Source of the DNA: Rhodococcus ruber NBRC 15591
GTDB taxonomy: Bacteria > Actinomycetota > Actinomycetes > Mycobacteriales > Mycobacteriaceae
Length of the DNA stretch: 60,451 bases
Assembly (NCBI RefSeq): GCF_001894945.1
Contig: NZ_BCXE01000041.1
Span: forward strand, 1 to 60,451
Reading direction: 5' to 3'
Shown here: piece by piece, positions 46,998 through 56,567 of the stretch
How the letters are laid out: each line of letters starts with the position of its first letter
Position numbering within the stretch: the first letter of the stretch is position 1
Notes under the pieces: model-generated
Databases searched by the model: none
The model's input: only the letters and a program-made list of their open reading frames with translations
Told to the model about the DNA's origin: nothing
Made by a program: the position numbers and the translations under genes

Positions 46998-47867
46998 TCA
47001 CGCCGCGCGGGTGAGACGTTCGGCGAGTTCCCAGAACCGCCGGGCCTGAGCGACGTCGTGGGACTGCGGGCTGGAGTCGATCTCGTGGCACTCGCCGAAG
47101 AACCGGCCGCCGATTCCGTCGAGCGACGGGTCGACGGCCATGAACACCAGCGAGTCGGTGGCCGCGTCGACGGACGTGGCGAACGGCATGTGCGGCAACA
47201 CGTGCGCCATGAACAGCCGCATGAGACCGCGGGTGCTCGCCGCAGCGGTGGTGGGCACGAAACCGGGGCACACGGCGTTCGCGGTGATCGGACGCCCCTC
47301 GAGGCGGCGCTGGAGCTCGTAGGTGAACCACAGCACCGCCAGCTTCGAATTCTTGTACGCCCGATCGGGGTGGTACCCGTGCTCGAGCTGGACGTCGGCG
47401 AAGTCGAAGTCGACCGGCGCACCGCGGGATCCGGGCAGATGCAGCCGCGAGCCGACGGTGACGACGCGCGCGGCCTCGCTGCGTTCGAGTGCCGGTAGGA
47501 GCAGGCGGGTGAGCAGAAACGGGGCCAGGACGTTGACGGCCACCGTCTCCTCGTACCCGTCGACGGTGAGCCGGCGCTGCTTGCTCGTCTGCAGGATTCC
47601 GGCGATGTGGAACAGCACGTCGATCGGTGCGCCCCGCGCGGCTTCCGCGACGGCGAAGGAGCGGACCTGTTCGAGGGAGGACAGGTCCACCCAGCGGGGC
47701 TCGGCTCGCGCACCGGGATGCTCCCGCCGTATCGCCGCGACGGCGTCCTCCGCGGCAGCCCGGGTACGCGCGGTGAGCAGGACGTTGTGCCCTCGGGCGG
47801 CGAGCTTCCCGGCCGTGACCCGGCCGAGTCCCCGCCCTCCCCCGGTGATCAGCACGGTCTTGCTCAC
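46998..47867 (-). CDS. short-chain dehydrogenase/reductase
   Basis: 289 residues from GTG 47867. TGGGRGLGRVTA is the NADP-binding TGxxxGxG, and the catalytic set is S (VGSRLHL) with YKNSK. C-terminal domain resembles retinol-dehydrogenase/WW-oxidoreductase-like SDRs. Substrate unknown. Overlaps the NUDIX gene by 4 nt. Confidence 0.87.
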   Translation of the reverse strand: MSKTVLITGGGRGLGRVTAGKLAARGHNVLLTARTRAAAEDAVAAIRREHPGARAEPRWVDLSSLEQVRSFAVAEAARGAPIDVLFHIAGILQTSKQRRLTVDGYEETVAVNVLAPFLLTRLLLPALERSEAARVVTVGSRLHLPGSRGAPVDFDFADVQLEHGYHPDRAYKNSKLAVLWFTYELQRRLEGRPITANAVCPGFVPTTAAASTRGLMRLFMAHVLPHMPFATSVDAATDSLVFMAVDPSLDGIGGRFFGECHEIDSSPQSHDVAQARRFWELAERLTRAA

Positions 47868-48385
47868 GTACCCGCGTCCTCCGTTCCGCTGCTGGACGTC
47901 CCCGCGGACGCCCGGCCGGCCGCGTGCACCCGCTCGCCGAGCCGGGCGAGGATCGGGCGCTGCCCCTTCACGAGCTTGACGTCCGCGACGGCGAGCGGGA
48001 ACCAGCGGGCGTCGTCCACCTCGGGAAAGCTCTGCACCTTTTCGGACCGCGGCGGCCACTCCAGATCGAAGGTGTTGCTGCCCAGGAAGGCCAGCTCCGC
48101 GGCGGTCTCGGCGGCGTAGACGGTGACGATCTTCCCGGAGGGCTGCTTGAACCGCCCGAGCATCTCGTAGTCCACCGAGGGCGCGGGCATTCCGCATTCC
48201 TCCTCGAATTCCCGTAGCGCCACGGCGAACGGATCCTCGTCCTCGCCGTACACACCCTTGGGAATCGACCAGGCCGCCTCGTCCTTGCCGGTCCAGTACG
48301 GGCCGCCCGGATGCACGATCCACACCTCGAGCACACCGGCATCGTCGATCCGGTACAGCAGAATCCCGGCGCTCGTGACAGCCAT
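47864..48385 (-). CDS. NUDIX hydrolase
   Basis: 173 residues from ATG 48385. The Nudix box GVYGEDEDPFAVALREFEEECG fits GX5EX7REUXEEXG. WSIPKG just before it is common in diadenosine-polyphosphate or NTP pyrophosphohydrolases. SAGILLYR starts the fold. Coupled to the SDR by 4-nt overlap. Confidence 0.9.
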   Translation of the reverse strand: MAVTSAGILLYRIDDAGVLEVWIVHPGGPYWTGKDEAAWSIPKGVYGEDEDPFAVALREFEEECGMPAPSVDYEMLGRFKQPSGKIVTVYAAETAAELAFLGSNTFDLEWPPRSEKVQSFPEVDDARWFPLAVADVKLVKGQRPILARLGERVHAAGRASAGTSSSGTEDAGT

Positions 48386-48490
48386 CGATCCACCTTTCCG
48401 GCACCGGCCTGTACGCCCGCACCCACACGGTAGTTCTTCCGGGCAGACTGAGACCCGGCAACCGTGCCCCCGAACCGGAAGGACCCAGCC

Positions 48491-48658
48491 GTGACCGATA
48501 CGACCGGCGATCATCCCGTCACCGCCCGCGCGAACGGACCCGGCGTCGTGCTCGACCTGCCGGAAGGCCTCGGTGTCGCTCTCGACATCGCGCAGGCCCG
48601 AGCGCTACTGGACCAGCTGCAGGCGGCAATCGAGGAGGCCGAGCAGCTGGAGGTCTGA
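48491..48658 (+). CDS. small 55-aa protein, unknown
   Basis: From GTG 48491 with GGAAGGA eight bases upstream. Ends in an amphipathic acidic helix (ARALLDQLQAAIEEAEQLEV). No known family; the clear ribosome site supports it. Divergent from NUDIX. Confidence 0.6.
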   Translation: MTDTTGDHPVTARANGPGVVLDLPEGLGVALDIAQARALLDQLQAAIEEAEQLEV

Positions 48659-48786
48659 TTCCGGACAGCGGTGCCGGTTCGGGCGAACGCCTGCGCGGCG
48701 GGTGTCCGCCGGTGATCATCGAGGGGCGGGTTCCGGCGGAGGACGCGACAGGCTGCCGGGACCGTTCCCGAACCGAAGGAGTCCTC

Positions 48787-49068
48787 GTGTCGAAGAAGGT
48801 CGCCCGCCGGGCCGCCGCCCTCGCCGGTCTGGTCGCCGCCCCGGTCGTCCTCGGTGCCACCGTGGGACCCGGGACCGCCGCTGCGGCGCCGTGGCGCATC
48901 GGTCCGCTCTACCGCGCCGAATTCGCGGGGCCGGAAGGCAGCGCCGTCTGCTCCAAGGCCGAGGCGTTCGATCGGTCCATCGGTGCTGTCGTCCTCGTGT
49001 CGTGTTCGTGGGATCCCGCGGCGAATGCCTGGTTCTACGTCGCCTTCAACCCGAGGACCTGGTCGTAG
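48787..49068 (+). CDS. small secreted protein
   Basis: 93 residues from GTG 48787, GAAGGAG upstream. Signal peptide KKVARRAAALAGLVAAPVV with cleavage near AAAAP. The mature part of about 60 residues has two cysteines (AVCSKAEAF, VSCSWDP) likely bonded outside the cell. No known function; such small two-cysteine secreted proteins are common in this group. Confidence 0.75.
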   Translation: MSKKVARRAAALAGLVAAPVVLGATVGPGTAAAAPWRIGPLYRAEFAGPEGSAVCSKAEAFDRSIGAVVLVSCSWDPAANAWFYVAFNPRTWS

Positions 49069-49210
49069 CCGACCCGACCGGCGGCGGGCCGCATCGAAAC
49101 GGGCCTGCCCACCGGCGAGCACATCGTAGAATCGGGAAAACTCCTGTGGGCCTGTTCCGCAACGGCGCCGAGGGACAGACTGCCATGCACTCATCATCCG
49201 AGCCGAGCCG

Positions 49211-52200
49211 ATGACCACCCCCACGGTCGAACCGCGTCCCCGTGACCGCCGGCTGTCGGAAATCCCGGACGCCCTGGCATCCCGGCACCAGGCGACCGCC
49301 ATGCTGCGCACCCGCCGCTACGCCGTGTTCCTGGACTTCGACGGCACCCTCGCCCACCTCGCGGACGATCCCAGTGCGGCCACCCTCGTGGACGGCGCGG
49401 CGGAGGAGCTCGCCCGGCTCGCCCGGTACTGCCCGGTCGGCGTGATCAGCGGCCGCGATGTGGCCGACCTGCAGGCGCGGGTCGGCGTGCCCGGCCTCTG
49501 GTACGCGGGTAGCCACGGTTTCGAGCTCGTGGGTCCGGACGGCACGTACCACCGGCACGAGGCCGCCGATCGCGCGGTGCCCGACCTCGGGCAGCTCGCC
49601 GTCGCCCTCCGGGACAGCCTGGCCGCCGTGCCCGGCGTTCTGGTCGAGCCCAAGCGTTTCACCGTCGCCGTTCATCATCGCCACGTCGCCGGGGACCGGA
49701 TGGATGAGGTCCTCGCGGCGGTGCGCGATGCGGCCGGCCGGGACGGCCCGCTGCGGGTCACGCACGGGCGCGGGGTCACCGAACTGCGCCCCGACGTCGA
49801 GTGGGACAAGGGACGGGCGGTGGCCTGGGTACTCGACCACGTCCGCGGCGCAGGCGACCCCATGCCGGTCTACATCGGCGACGACCTCACCGGCGACGAG
49901 GCGTTCGGGGCCCTGACGTCGACCGGGATCGGCGTCGTCGTGCGCCACCCCGGGGAGGGTGACCGGCGGTCGACGGCCCAGTTCGCGGTCGACGGCCCGG
50001 ACCGGGTTCGCGAGATCCTGCAGCGGCTGGCGGATCTGCTCGGCAGCGACCCGGGGATCGCGCCGCCCCCGGACGACGCCTGGACGATGTTCTTCGACGG
50101 TTACGACCCGTCCACCGAGAAGCTGCGCGAGGCCCTCTGCACGGTCGGCAACGGCTACTTCGCCACCCGCGGCTGCGCTCCCGAATCCCGGGCCGACGGC
50201 GTGCACTACCCCGGCACCTACGTGGCCGGCATCTTCAACCGGCTCGACGACGAGGTCTCGGGGAGCATCGTCGACCACGAGAGTCTGGTGAACCTGCCGA
50301 ACTGGCTGCCGGTGACCTTCCGCGTCGACGGCGGGCAGTGGTTCGACCTCGACTCGGCCGAACTGCTCGACTACCACCAGTACCTCGATCTGCGCCGCGC
50401 CGTCCTCACCCGGCGGCTGCGTTTCCGCGACGCCGCGGGCCGCACCACCTCGGTGCGGCAGCGGCGGTTCGTCGCCATGAACGTCCCGCACGCCTGCGCC
50501 CTCGAGACGACGATCGCGGCCGAGGACTGGTCGGGCCGGCTCGAGATCCGTTCCCTGCTGGACGGCACGGTCCGGAACTCCCTCGTCGAGCGCTACCGCG
50601 CCCTCGCCGACGAGCACCTCGGGCCGCTGCAGTCCACCGCCCTGTCGGCCGACTCGGTGCTGCTGGCGGTGCAGACCAACCAGTCGCGGATCCCGGTGGC
50701 GATGGCGGCCCGGCACACGGTGTGGTGCGGCGGGGAACCCGTTGCGGCCGAGTGCCGGTTGGTCGACGGCGGCGACCGGATCGGACACGAGATCGTCGTC
50801 GACGTCGACCCCGACCGGGCCGTGACGCTCGAGAAGATCGTGACGGTGTTCACCGGACGTGACCCGGCGGTGTCCGAACCGGCCGACGAAGCCGCGCGGT
50901 GGCTCCCCCGGCTGGGCCGGTTCGACGAACTGCTCGACGGCCACGTGCTCGCCTGGGGATACCTGTGGGATCACCTGGGCATCGACTACGAGGGTCCGGG
51001 TCACGGCCACGCCCTGCGCGTCGTCCGGTTCCATCTTCTGCATCTGCTGCAGACCGTCTCCGCGAACACCACCGACCTCGACGTGGGCGTGCCGGCCCGT
51101 GGGCTGCACGGTGAGGCGTACCGCGGGCACGTCTTCTGGGACGAGCTGTTCGTGTTCCCGGTGCTCAACCTGCGGCTGCCCGCGCTGACCCGGTCGCTGC
51201 TGCGCTACCGCTACCGTCGCCTGCGGGAGGCGCGCCGGATGGCACGCGAAGCCGGGCACCGGGGCGCGATGTTCCCGTGGCAGTCGGGCAGCGACGGCCG
51301 CGAGGAGAGCCCGCAGCTCCACCTCAACCCCAGATCCGGGCGGTGGAACCCGGATCCGAGCCGGCGCCAGCACCACATCGGCATCGCGATCGCCTACAAC
51401 GTGTGGCAGTACTACCAGGTCACCGGCGACCTGGAGTTCCTGATCGAGTACGGCGCCGAGATGCTCGTCGAGATCGCCCGCTTCTACGCCGACCTCGCGT
51501 CCTACGACGAGACTCGCGACCGGTACAGCATCCGGGGAGTCATCGGCCCCGACGAGTTCCACTCCGGCTACCCCGGCGCCCCGTACGACGGGATCGACAA
51601 CAACGCGTACACCAACGTCATGTCGGTCTGGGTGATCCTGCGGGCGCTGGAGACACTCGACCTGCTCCCGCTGCAGATCCGCTCGTATCTGACCCAGGCG
51701 CTGGGGCTGCACGCGCAGGAGACGACACGCTGGGAGGACATCACACGCAAGATGTTCGTCCCGTTCCACGACCGTGTCCTCAGCCAGTTCGAGGGGTACG
51801 ACGAGCTCGCCGAGCTGGACTGGGACGGCTACCGGCGCCGCTACGGCGACATCCAGCGACTCGACCGGATCCTCGAGGCCGAAGGCGACGACGTCAACTG
51901 TTACCGGGCGTCGAAGCAGGCCGACGTGCTGATGCTGTTCTATCTGCTGTCCGCCGACGAACTGCAGGAACTGCTCGAACGGCTCGGCTACCGGTTCCCG
52001 ACCGAGGAGATCCCGCGGACCATCGACTACTACATGGCGCGAACCTCGCACGGCTCCACCCTGAGCGGGGTGGTCCATTCCTGGGTGCTGGCCCGAGCCC
52101 ACCGGGACGAGGCCGTGGACTACTTCTACCAGGCGCTGAAGGCCGACATCGCCGACATCCAGGGCGGCACCACCATGGAGGGCATTCATCTCGCGGCCAT

Positions 52201-52462
52201 GGCCGGCAGCGTCGACTTCTTGCAGCGGTGCGTCCCCGGCCTCGAAACCCGCGGCGGCCGGCTCGTGTTCTCCCCGCAGTGGCCCGAGCCGCTGGGCGCC
52301 CTGGAGTTCCCCATCTTCTACCGGGGTTACCGTCTTCGCCTGCGCATCAAAGGCAGAGAGGTCCAGGTGAGCGCGGGCCCCGGGAACCAGGCGCCGATCG
52401 AGATCGAATGCCGCGGCCGCGTCGCGCATCTGCAGCCGGGAGGCACGGTTCGCCTGAGCTAG
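49211..52462 (+). CDS. trehalose-6-phosphate phosphatase-GH65 fusion
   Basis: 1083 residues from ATG 49211. Residues about 36-280 are an OtsB HAD phosphatase: LDFDGTLAHL (D42, D44), VISGRD, and GDDLTGDEAFGAL. Residues about 295-1083 are a GH65 inverting phosphorylase: GPDEFHSGY with the general acid E782, TSHGSTLS (945-) and GGTTMEGIHLAAMAG for phosphate binding. M. tuberculosis OtsB1 (Rv2006) has the same order with an extra N-terminal HAD domain; that domain is missing here. Combined activities would make trehalose from trehalose-6-P and phosphorolyse trehalose or a similar disaccharide. Whether GH65 acts on trehalose or another sugar needs assay. Confidence 0.9.
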   Translation: MTTPTVEPRPRDRRLSEIPDALASRHQATAMLRTRRYAVFLDFDGTLAHLADDPSAATLVDGAAEELARLARYCPVGVISGRDVADLQARVGVPGLWYAGSHGFELVGPDGTYHRHEAADRAVPDLGQLAVALRDSLAAVPGVLVEPKRFTVAVHHRHVAGDRMDEVLAAVRDAAGRDGPLRVTHGRGVTELRPDVEWDKGRAVAWVLDHVRGAGDPMPVYIGDDLTGDEAFGALTSTGIGVVVRHPGEGDRRSTAQFAVDGPDRVREILQRLADLLGSDPGIAPPPDDAWTMFFDGYDPSTEKLREALCTVGNGYFATRGCAPESRADGVHYPGTYVAGIFNRLDDEVSGSIVDHESLVNLPNWLPVTFRVDGGQWFDLDSAELLDYHQYLDLRRAVLTRRLRFRDAAGRTTSVRQRRFVAMNVPHACALETTIAAEDWSGRLEIRSLLDGTVRNSLVERYRALADEHLGPLQSTALSADSVLLAVQTNQSRIPVAMAARHTVWCGGEPVAAECRLVDGGDRIGHEIVVDVDPDRAVTLEKIVTVFTGRDPAVSEPADEAARWLPRLGRFDELLDGHVLAWGYLWDHLGIDYEGPGHGHALRVVRFHLLHLLQTVSANTTDLDVGVPARGLHGEAYRGHVFWDELFVFPVLNLRLPALTRSLLRYRYRRLREARRMAREAGHRGAMFPWQSGSDGREESPQLHLNPRSGRWNPDPSRRQHHIGIAIAYNVWQYYQVTGDLEFLIEYGAEMLVEIARFYADLASYDETRDRYSIRGVIGPDEFHSGYPGAPYDGIDNNAYTNVMSVWVILRALETLDLLPLQIRSYLTQALGLHAQETTRWEDITRKMFVPFHDRVLSQFEGYDELAELDWDGYRRRYGDIQRLDRILEAEGDDVNCYRASKQADVLMLFYLLSADELQELLERLGYRFPTEEIPRTIDYYMARTSHGSTLSGVVHSWVLARAHRDEAVDYFYQALKADIADIQGGTTMEGIHLAAMAGSVDFLQRCVPGLETRGGRLVFSPQWPEPLGALEFPIFYRGYRLRLRIKGREVQVSAGPGNQAPIEIECRGRVAHLQPGGTVRLS

Positions 52463-52788
52463 TGCGACGACGGACCGCCCTGCGGCGCGCGACCGCGAAC
52501 GTCGATCGCCACGGTTCCCGCGTGCAGGTCGAGGATCATCCGTTCGGTTTCCCCCGCGGCCGTGTCCGACCGCGACATCTGCCTGGAGCGGCCCTCGTCG
52601 ATCACGTGCCGGTGCGAGGGCGAGAACAGCGCCTGCATCTCACCGAAAAGACCCGCGGCACCGGCTCCGTTCGCCGGTGGCCGATTCTTGCGCCAGTAGA
52701 CCCAGCCTCGACGCTCCGCCCACAGCCCGAGCCGATCGAGCAGCAGCACGGCGACGACGAGCGCGACGGCACCTGCCAGCAGATACAT
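52459..52788 (-). CDS. small membrane-anchored protein, DUF6191-like
   Basis: 109 residues from ATG 52788 with GAGGAG upstream. One membrane helix (MYLLAGAVALVVAVLLLDRL), then RRGWVYWRK and a soluble tail. The pattern LWAERRGWVYWR...LFSPSHRHVIDE fits the conserved DUF6191 family as I recall it. Function unknown. Stop overlaps the fusion gene stop by 4 nt. Confidence 0.65.
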   Translation of the reverse strand: MYLLAGAVALVVAVLLLDRLGLWAERRGWVYWRKNRPPANGAGAAGLFGEMQALFSPSHRHVIDEGRSRQMSRSDTAAGETERMILDLHAGTVAIDVRGRAPQGGPSSH

Positions 52789-52956
52789 GACTCTCCTCGG
52801 GGCGGCGGCCGACATGTCCGAGGATAGAGCGCCGAGTCCCGTCCACGCCCCGTCGGCGCCGCCCTCTCGGGACCAACGGCCCTGGAACGAGCACGGTTCC
52901 GCGGTTCACGATGAGAACGAGCCCGCTCCCGCGGGCCGGGATCGGGAGGATGGGCC

Positions 52957-53475
52957 GTGGATTCTGCTGCCTCGTATGTCCGGAAGCAGGCCGTCGTCAC
53001 CGGCCTGGTGAACGTCGTCGTCAATCCACTGCTGGCGTGGGCGGGCAAGCGCGGCACGTCCTTCGTGCCGCTGTGGTCCGCGGACGGGATCGTCGTCGAC
53101 ATCGCGCTGACCGCGATCATCCTCTCCGTGCTCGTCGCCGGGTTCTCCGCCGCCGGGGTGCGTCGGGCGCTACGCGGAGGGCTCGACGCAACCACCGCAG
53201 ACGCCCCGCAGGCCGGTCGGTGGCTGTCGCGGTTGCCGTCCGGGACCTGGTCTCTGGGTCTGTCGCTCGGGGCGGCCGCCGCGGCCGTCTCCGTGCTCGC
53301 GATCTGGGTGCTGCACCTGCTCGGTGTGTCCGGGCTGTCGACGGGATGGTTCCTGGTGCTGAAGGCCGTCTACGGCGGTGTCCTCGGCTACCTCGTCGCG
53401 CGCTGGGTGATGGTCCGGCAGCTGTCGGCGAATCGGACGGCGCAGCTCCCGAGGAGCAACAATGCCGGACGGTGA
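52957..53475 (+). CDS. four-helix membrane protein, unknown
   Basis: 172 residues from GTG 52957. About four hydrophobic segments (LVNVVVNPLLAW, IVVDIALTAIILSVLVAGF, LGAAAAAVSVLAIWVLHLL, WFLVLKAVYGGVLGYLVARWV). No family recognised. Overlaps the next gene by 14 nt. Confidence 0.7.
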   Translation: MDSAASYVRKQAVVTGLVNVVVNPLLAWAGKRGTSFVPLWSADGIVVDIALTAIILSVLVAGFSAAGVRRALRGGLDATTADAPQAGRWLSRLPSGTWSLGLSLGAAAAAVSVLAIWVLHLLGVSGLSTGWFLVLKAVYGGVLGYLVARWVMVRQLSANRTAQLPRSNNAGR

Positions 53476-54046
53476 CTCCACTGCGACCGACCGGCAGCTG
53501 CCGGTTTTCGAGCAACGGGTCGTACGCGCGCGGGTGGTCGACGCCCCCGCCGGGGACACGTTCGCCGCGATCCGCCGCATCGACTTCATGCGATCCCCGG
53601 TGATCGCCGCCCCCAATCTGGCCCGGATGGCCTTCGACGCCGTGCGCGCGCCGCGGCACCGGACGGTGCGGGCGCGCCGCGCGGTCCGTCTCGGGGACCT
53701 GATCGGTCCGCAGGGCGGCTTCGAGGTGGTCGCCGAGGAACCGGGGCGCGAACTCGTGCTCGGCTTCGTCGGCCGGTGGTGGGAGCCGGGGTACGGCCGT
53801 GTCGACTGGGATCCCGGCACGCCCCTGTCGAGCATCTCGGTTCCCGAATGCGGGGTCGGCACATGGAGTTTCACCGTTCTGCCGTACGGCGCGCAGACCT
53901 GCGTCCTGCTCACCGAGATCCGGGTGCACGGCACCGACGAAAAGGCCCGCAGACTCTTCCGCCGCTACTGGACGGCGGCCGGGCCGTTCGTGCGGGCCAT
54001 GGCACGGCCGACTCTGTCGATGATCGCGGCCGAGGCCCGACGCTGA
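53462..54046 (+). CDS. SRPBCC-like protein, unknown
   Basis: 194 residues from ATG 53462, starting inside the preceding gene. Opens with VRARVVDAPAGDTFAAIRRIDFMRSP and has GTWSFTVLPYGAQTCVLLTEIRVHGTD, a polyketide-cyclase/SRPBCC-like strand pattern. Ligand unknown. Coupled to a membrane protein. Confidence 0.65.
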   Translation: MPDGDSTATDRQLPVFEQRVVRARVVDAPAGDTFAAIRRIDFMRSPVIAAPNLARMAFDAVRAPRHRTVRARRAVRLGDLIGPQGGFEVVAEEPGRELVLGFVGRWWEPGYGRVDWDPGTPLSSISVPECGVGTWSFTVLPYGAQTCVLLTEIRVHGTDEKARRLFRRYWTAAGPFVRAMARPTLSMIAAEARR

Positions 54047-54118
54047 CCGACGGCTCCACCGCGAACGTCGCGTCGGCAGAACCGGATACGAGCGTCCGCC
54101 GCCGTCCGCCCGCGCCGC

Positions 54119-56461
54119 TCAGGCCGAGCCGTCCGTCCGTTCGGTCTCGGGCGCGAGGGCGAAGTAGTTCTCCTCCTCCTGCACGAAGTGCAACCGCAGC
54201 AGCGCGTACAGCCCGTACAGGCAGGCGAGCAGGTCGTCGCACTGGTCCGGTCTCAGGCCGCCGCCGGCGTCGGCCTGCGCCAGGTGAGTGCGCAGGCGGC
54301 GGCTGAGCCGGTCGATCTCGGCGTGCATCCGGCTCATCGTCGCGGTCGCCTCTCCGCTGCCGAGCGGGACCGCGAGCGCCGGGTACAACTCGGCGTCCTC
54401 GGCCCGTTCGTGCGGAAGCAGCGTGTCGAACAGGAACGCATCGGTGCGGCGCAGCGCGGCATGAGCAGCCGGCAGATCACCGGAGGCGAGCAGCTGGGCG
54501 GTGTCGCGCAGGATCGCGAGGTCGTCCCGCAGCACATCGTGTTCGGCCGAGAACCGGTGCAGCATCGCCTCGGTGTCGTCGGGCAGGGCCAGCTCCCGGT
54601 CCCGGTCACCGCGCAGGGCACGCAGGGCGTTGAGGATGACCGCGACGTCGATGCCCTCCTGCAGCAACGCGCCCACCGCGGGCGGCAGGTATCCGAACGC
54701 GGCGAATCCCATGGCGACCAGCGACAGGCCCATGCCGACGACGGCGCTCTGCACGGCGATGCGCCGGGAGCGGCGGGCGATCTCCATCGCATCGGCGAGC
54801 CGGTCGAGCCGGTCGGTGGTGAGCACGATGTCCGCCGCCTCCGAGCTCGCCGTGGATCCGCGGGCACCCATCGCGACTCCGACGGTCGCCGCGGCGAGGG
54901 CCGGGGCGTCGTTGACACCGTCGCCGACCATCACCGTGACCGCCGCCTCCCGCTCGGCGCGGACGCCGTTGACCTTGTCCGCCGGGGTCTGCTCGGCGTA
55001 TACGCCGTCGAGGCCGAGGACGGAGCCGATCTCCTCGGCCGGTTCGCGACGGTCGCCGGTGAGCATGACCAGCCGGTCCAGGCCGGCCGCGCGCAGCCGC
55101 CGCAGGGTGCGCGCGGCGTCGCGGCGCAGCGGGTCCACGAGCAGCAGGGCGCCGGCCAGAGCGTCGTCGACGGTGACCCAGGCGACGACGGCGCCGTCGA
55201 GGGCGGCACGGCTGAGCACCGCCCGCGCCCACCCCGGCGCGTCGTCGGGCAGGACCAGGCTGCCGACGGTGACGCGGCGGCCGTCGACGGTCGCGGCCAC
55301 GCCGGTGCCGGCCTGCTCGGCGACGTCGGTGGGCAGCGACAGGACGAGCCCTCGCATCTTCGCCTCCTGCACGATGGCCTCGGCGAGCACGTGCGGGGAG
55401 AGCTGGTCGGCGGACGCCGCCAGGCGCAGCACCTCGGTGCCGTCGCCGCCGGGCGCGGTGACGATGTCGGTTCCGGCGGGCCGGCCGCTGGTGAGCGTGC
55501 CCGTCTTGTCCATCACGAGGGTGGTCGCGTGCCCGAGGTTCTCGAGTGCGCCGCCACTGCGGATCACCACCCCCAGTCGCGAGGCGCGGGAGAGGCCGGA
55601 GACGATCGCGACGGGCGCGGCGAGCAGCAGTGGGCACGGGGTGGCCACCACCAGCACGGCGACGGCGCGGGTGGCCGAGCCGCTGATCAGCCACGCGAGT
55701 CCCGCCGCCGTCAGCGACAGCGGCAGGAACCACGCGGCGACCCGGTCCGCGATCCGCACCACCGGGGCGCTCTCGGCGGCGGCCTCGCGGGCCAGGCGCA
55801 CGATGCCGGCGTAGGTGCTGTCCTCGGCGGTGGCGCGGGCGTGGAGCTCGAAGGCGCCGCCGGCGGCGACGACGCCGCTGCGCACGGCCTCCCCGGTGCG
55901 GCGCTGCACGTGCATCGGTTCGCCGGTGAGGACCGACTCGTCGAGCACCGCGAGCTCGGAGGCGACCCAGCCGTCGACCGGCACCACCTCCCCCGGCCCC
56001 ACGACCAGGGTGTCTCCGGGCACCACGTCGCCGAGCGGCACGACCTCCACCTCGTCGCCGACGCGGCGACGGGCGGTGTGCGGGGCGTGCTCGAGCAGGG
56101 CACGCAGGTCCTTGGTGGCACGACGTTCCGCGGCCGCGTCGAGGGCCTGCCCGGAGGCGAGCATCACGCCGATGAGCGCCCCGGCGACGTATTCGCCGAC
56201 GAGCAGGGTGCCGACCAGGGACAGCACCGCGATCAGGTCCACCCCGACGCGTCCGCGCCGCAGCGCATCGATCACCCACCAGGTGGCGGGGACGATCGCG
56301 ACGACGGTGCCGGCGATCCAGCACGCGTCGGCGACGGCGTGCGCGTCGAGAAGCCACGCGATGCCCCCGGCCGTCAGGGCGGTGAGGGTGACGGCGAGCA
56401 GCGTGGGTTCGAAGGCACGGCGAAGCTTCTCCCGCCGCGCGGATTCCGGTTGCGTCGCCAC
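54119..56461 (-). CDS. P1B-type metal ATPase with C-terminal hemerythrin domain
   Basis: 780 residues from GTG 56461. P-type motifs: TGEPMHV, metal-site TPCP (about residue 273), phosphorylation DKTGT (D318), TGD and GDGVNDAPA. No N-terminal heavy-metal-associated domain. Residues from about 625 form an HHE/hemerythrin domain: HRFSAEHDVLRDD, LPHERAEDAELYP, MHAEID and LLRLHFVQEEENYF. TPCP plus hemerythrin is the P1B-5 class described from Acidothermus, thought to move iron, nickel or cobalt and sense iron/O2. Substrate not proven here. Confidence 0.88.
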   Translation of the reverse strand: MATQPESARREKLRRAFEPTLLAVTLTALTAGGIAWLLDAHAVADACWIAGTVVAIVPATWWVIDALRRGRVGVDLIAVLSLVGTLLVGEYVAGALIGVMLASGQALDAAAERRATKDLRALLEHAPHTARRRVGDEVEVVPLGDVVPGDTLVVGPGEVVPVDGWVASELAVLDESVLTGEPMHVQRRTGEAVRSGVVAAGGAFELHARATAEDSTYAGIVRLAREAAAESAPVVRIADRVAAWFLPLSLTAAGLAWLISGSATRAVAVLVVATPCPLLLAAPVAIVSGLSRASRLGVVIRSGGALENLGHATTLVMDKTGTLTSGRPAGTDIVTAPGGDGTEVLRLAASADQLSPHVLAEAIVQEAKMRGLVLSLPTDVAEQAGTGVAATVDGRRVTVGSLVLPDDAPGWARAVLSRAALDGAVVAWVTVDDALAGALLLVDPLRRDAARTLRRLRAAGLDRLVMLTGDRREPAEEIGSVLGLDGVYAEQTPADKVNGVRAEREAAVTVMVGDGVNDAPALAAATVGVAMGARGSTASSEAADIVLTTDRLDRLADAMEIARRSRRIAVQSAVVGMGLSLVAMGFAAFGYLPPAVGALLQEGIDVAVILNALRALRGDRDRELALPDDTEAMLHRFSAEHDVLRDDLAILRDTAQLLASGDLPAAHAALRRTDAFLFDTLLPHERAEDAELYPALAVPLGSGEATATMSRMHAEIDRLSRRLRTHLAQADAGGGLRPDQCDDLLACLYGLYALLRLHFVQEEENYFALAPETERTDGSA

Positions 56462-56567
56462 TGCCGCACTCTCCCGTTCCGCACCTGGGCCGTTGTGTCG
56501 ACCTTCACCGTGCCACCCTCAGCCGTCGGCCGGTAGGGACGGAAGTCGGTCCCGGGTCGCCGTCCCG

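Noticed and set aside
49046-52429. Long leftward open frame opposite the OtsB-GH65 gene
   Set aside because: Antisense shadow of a gene with complete catalytic motifs.
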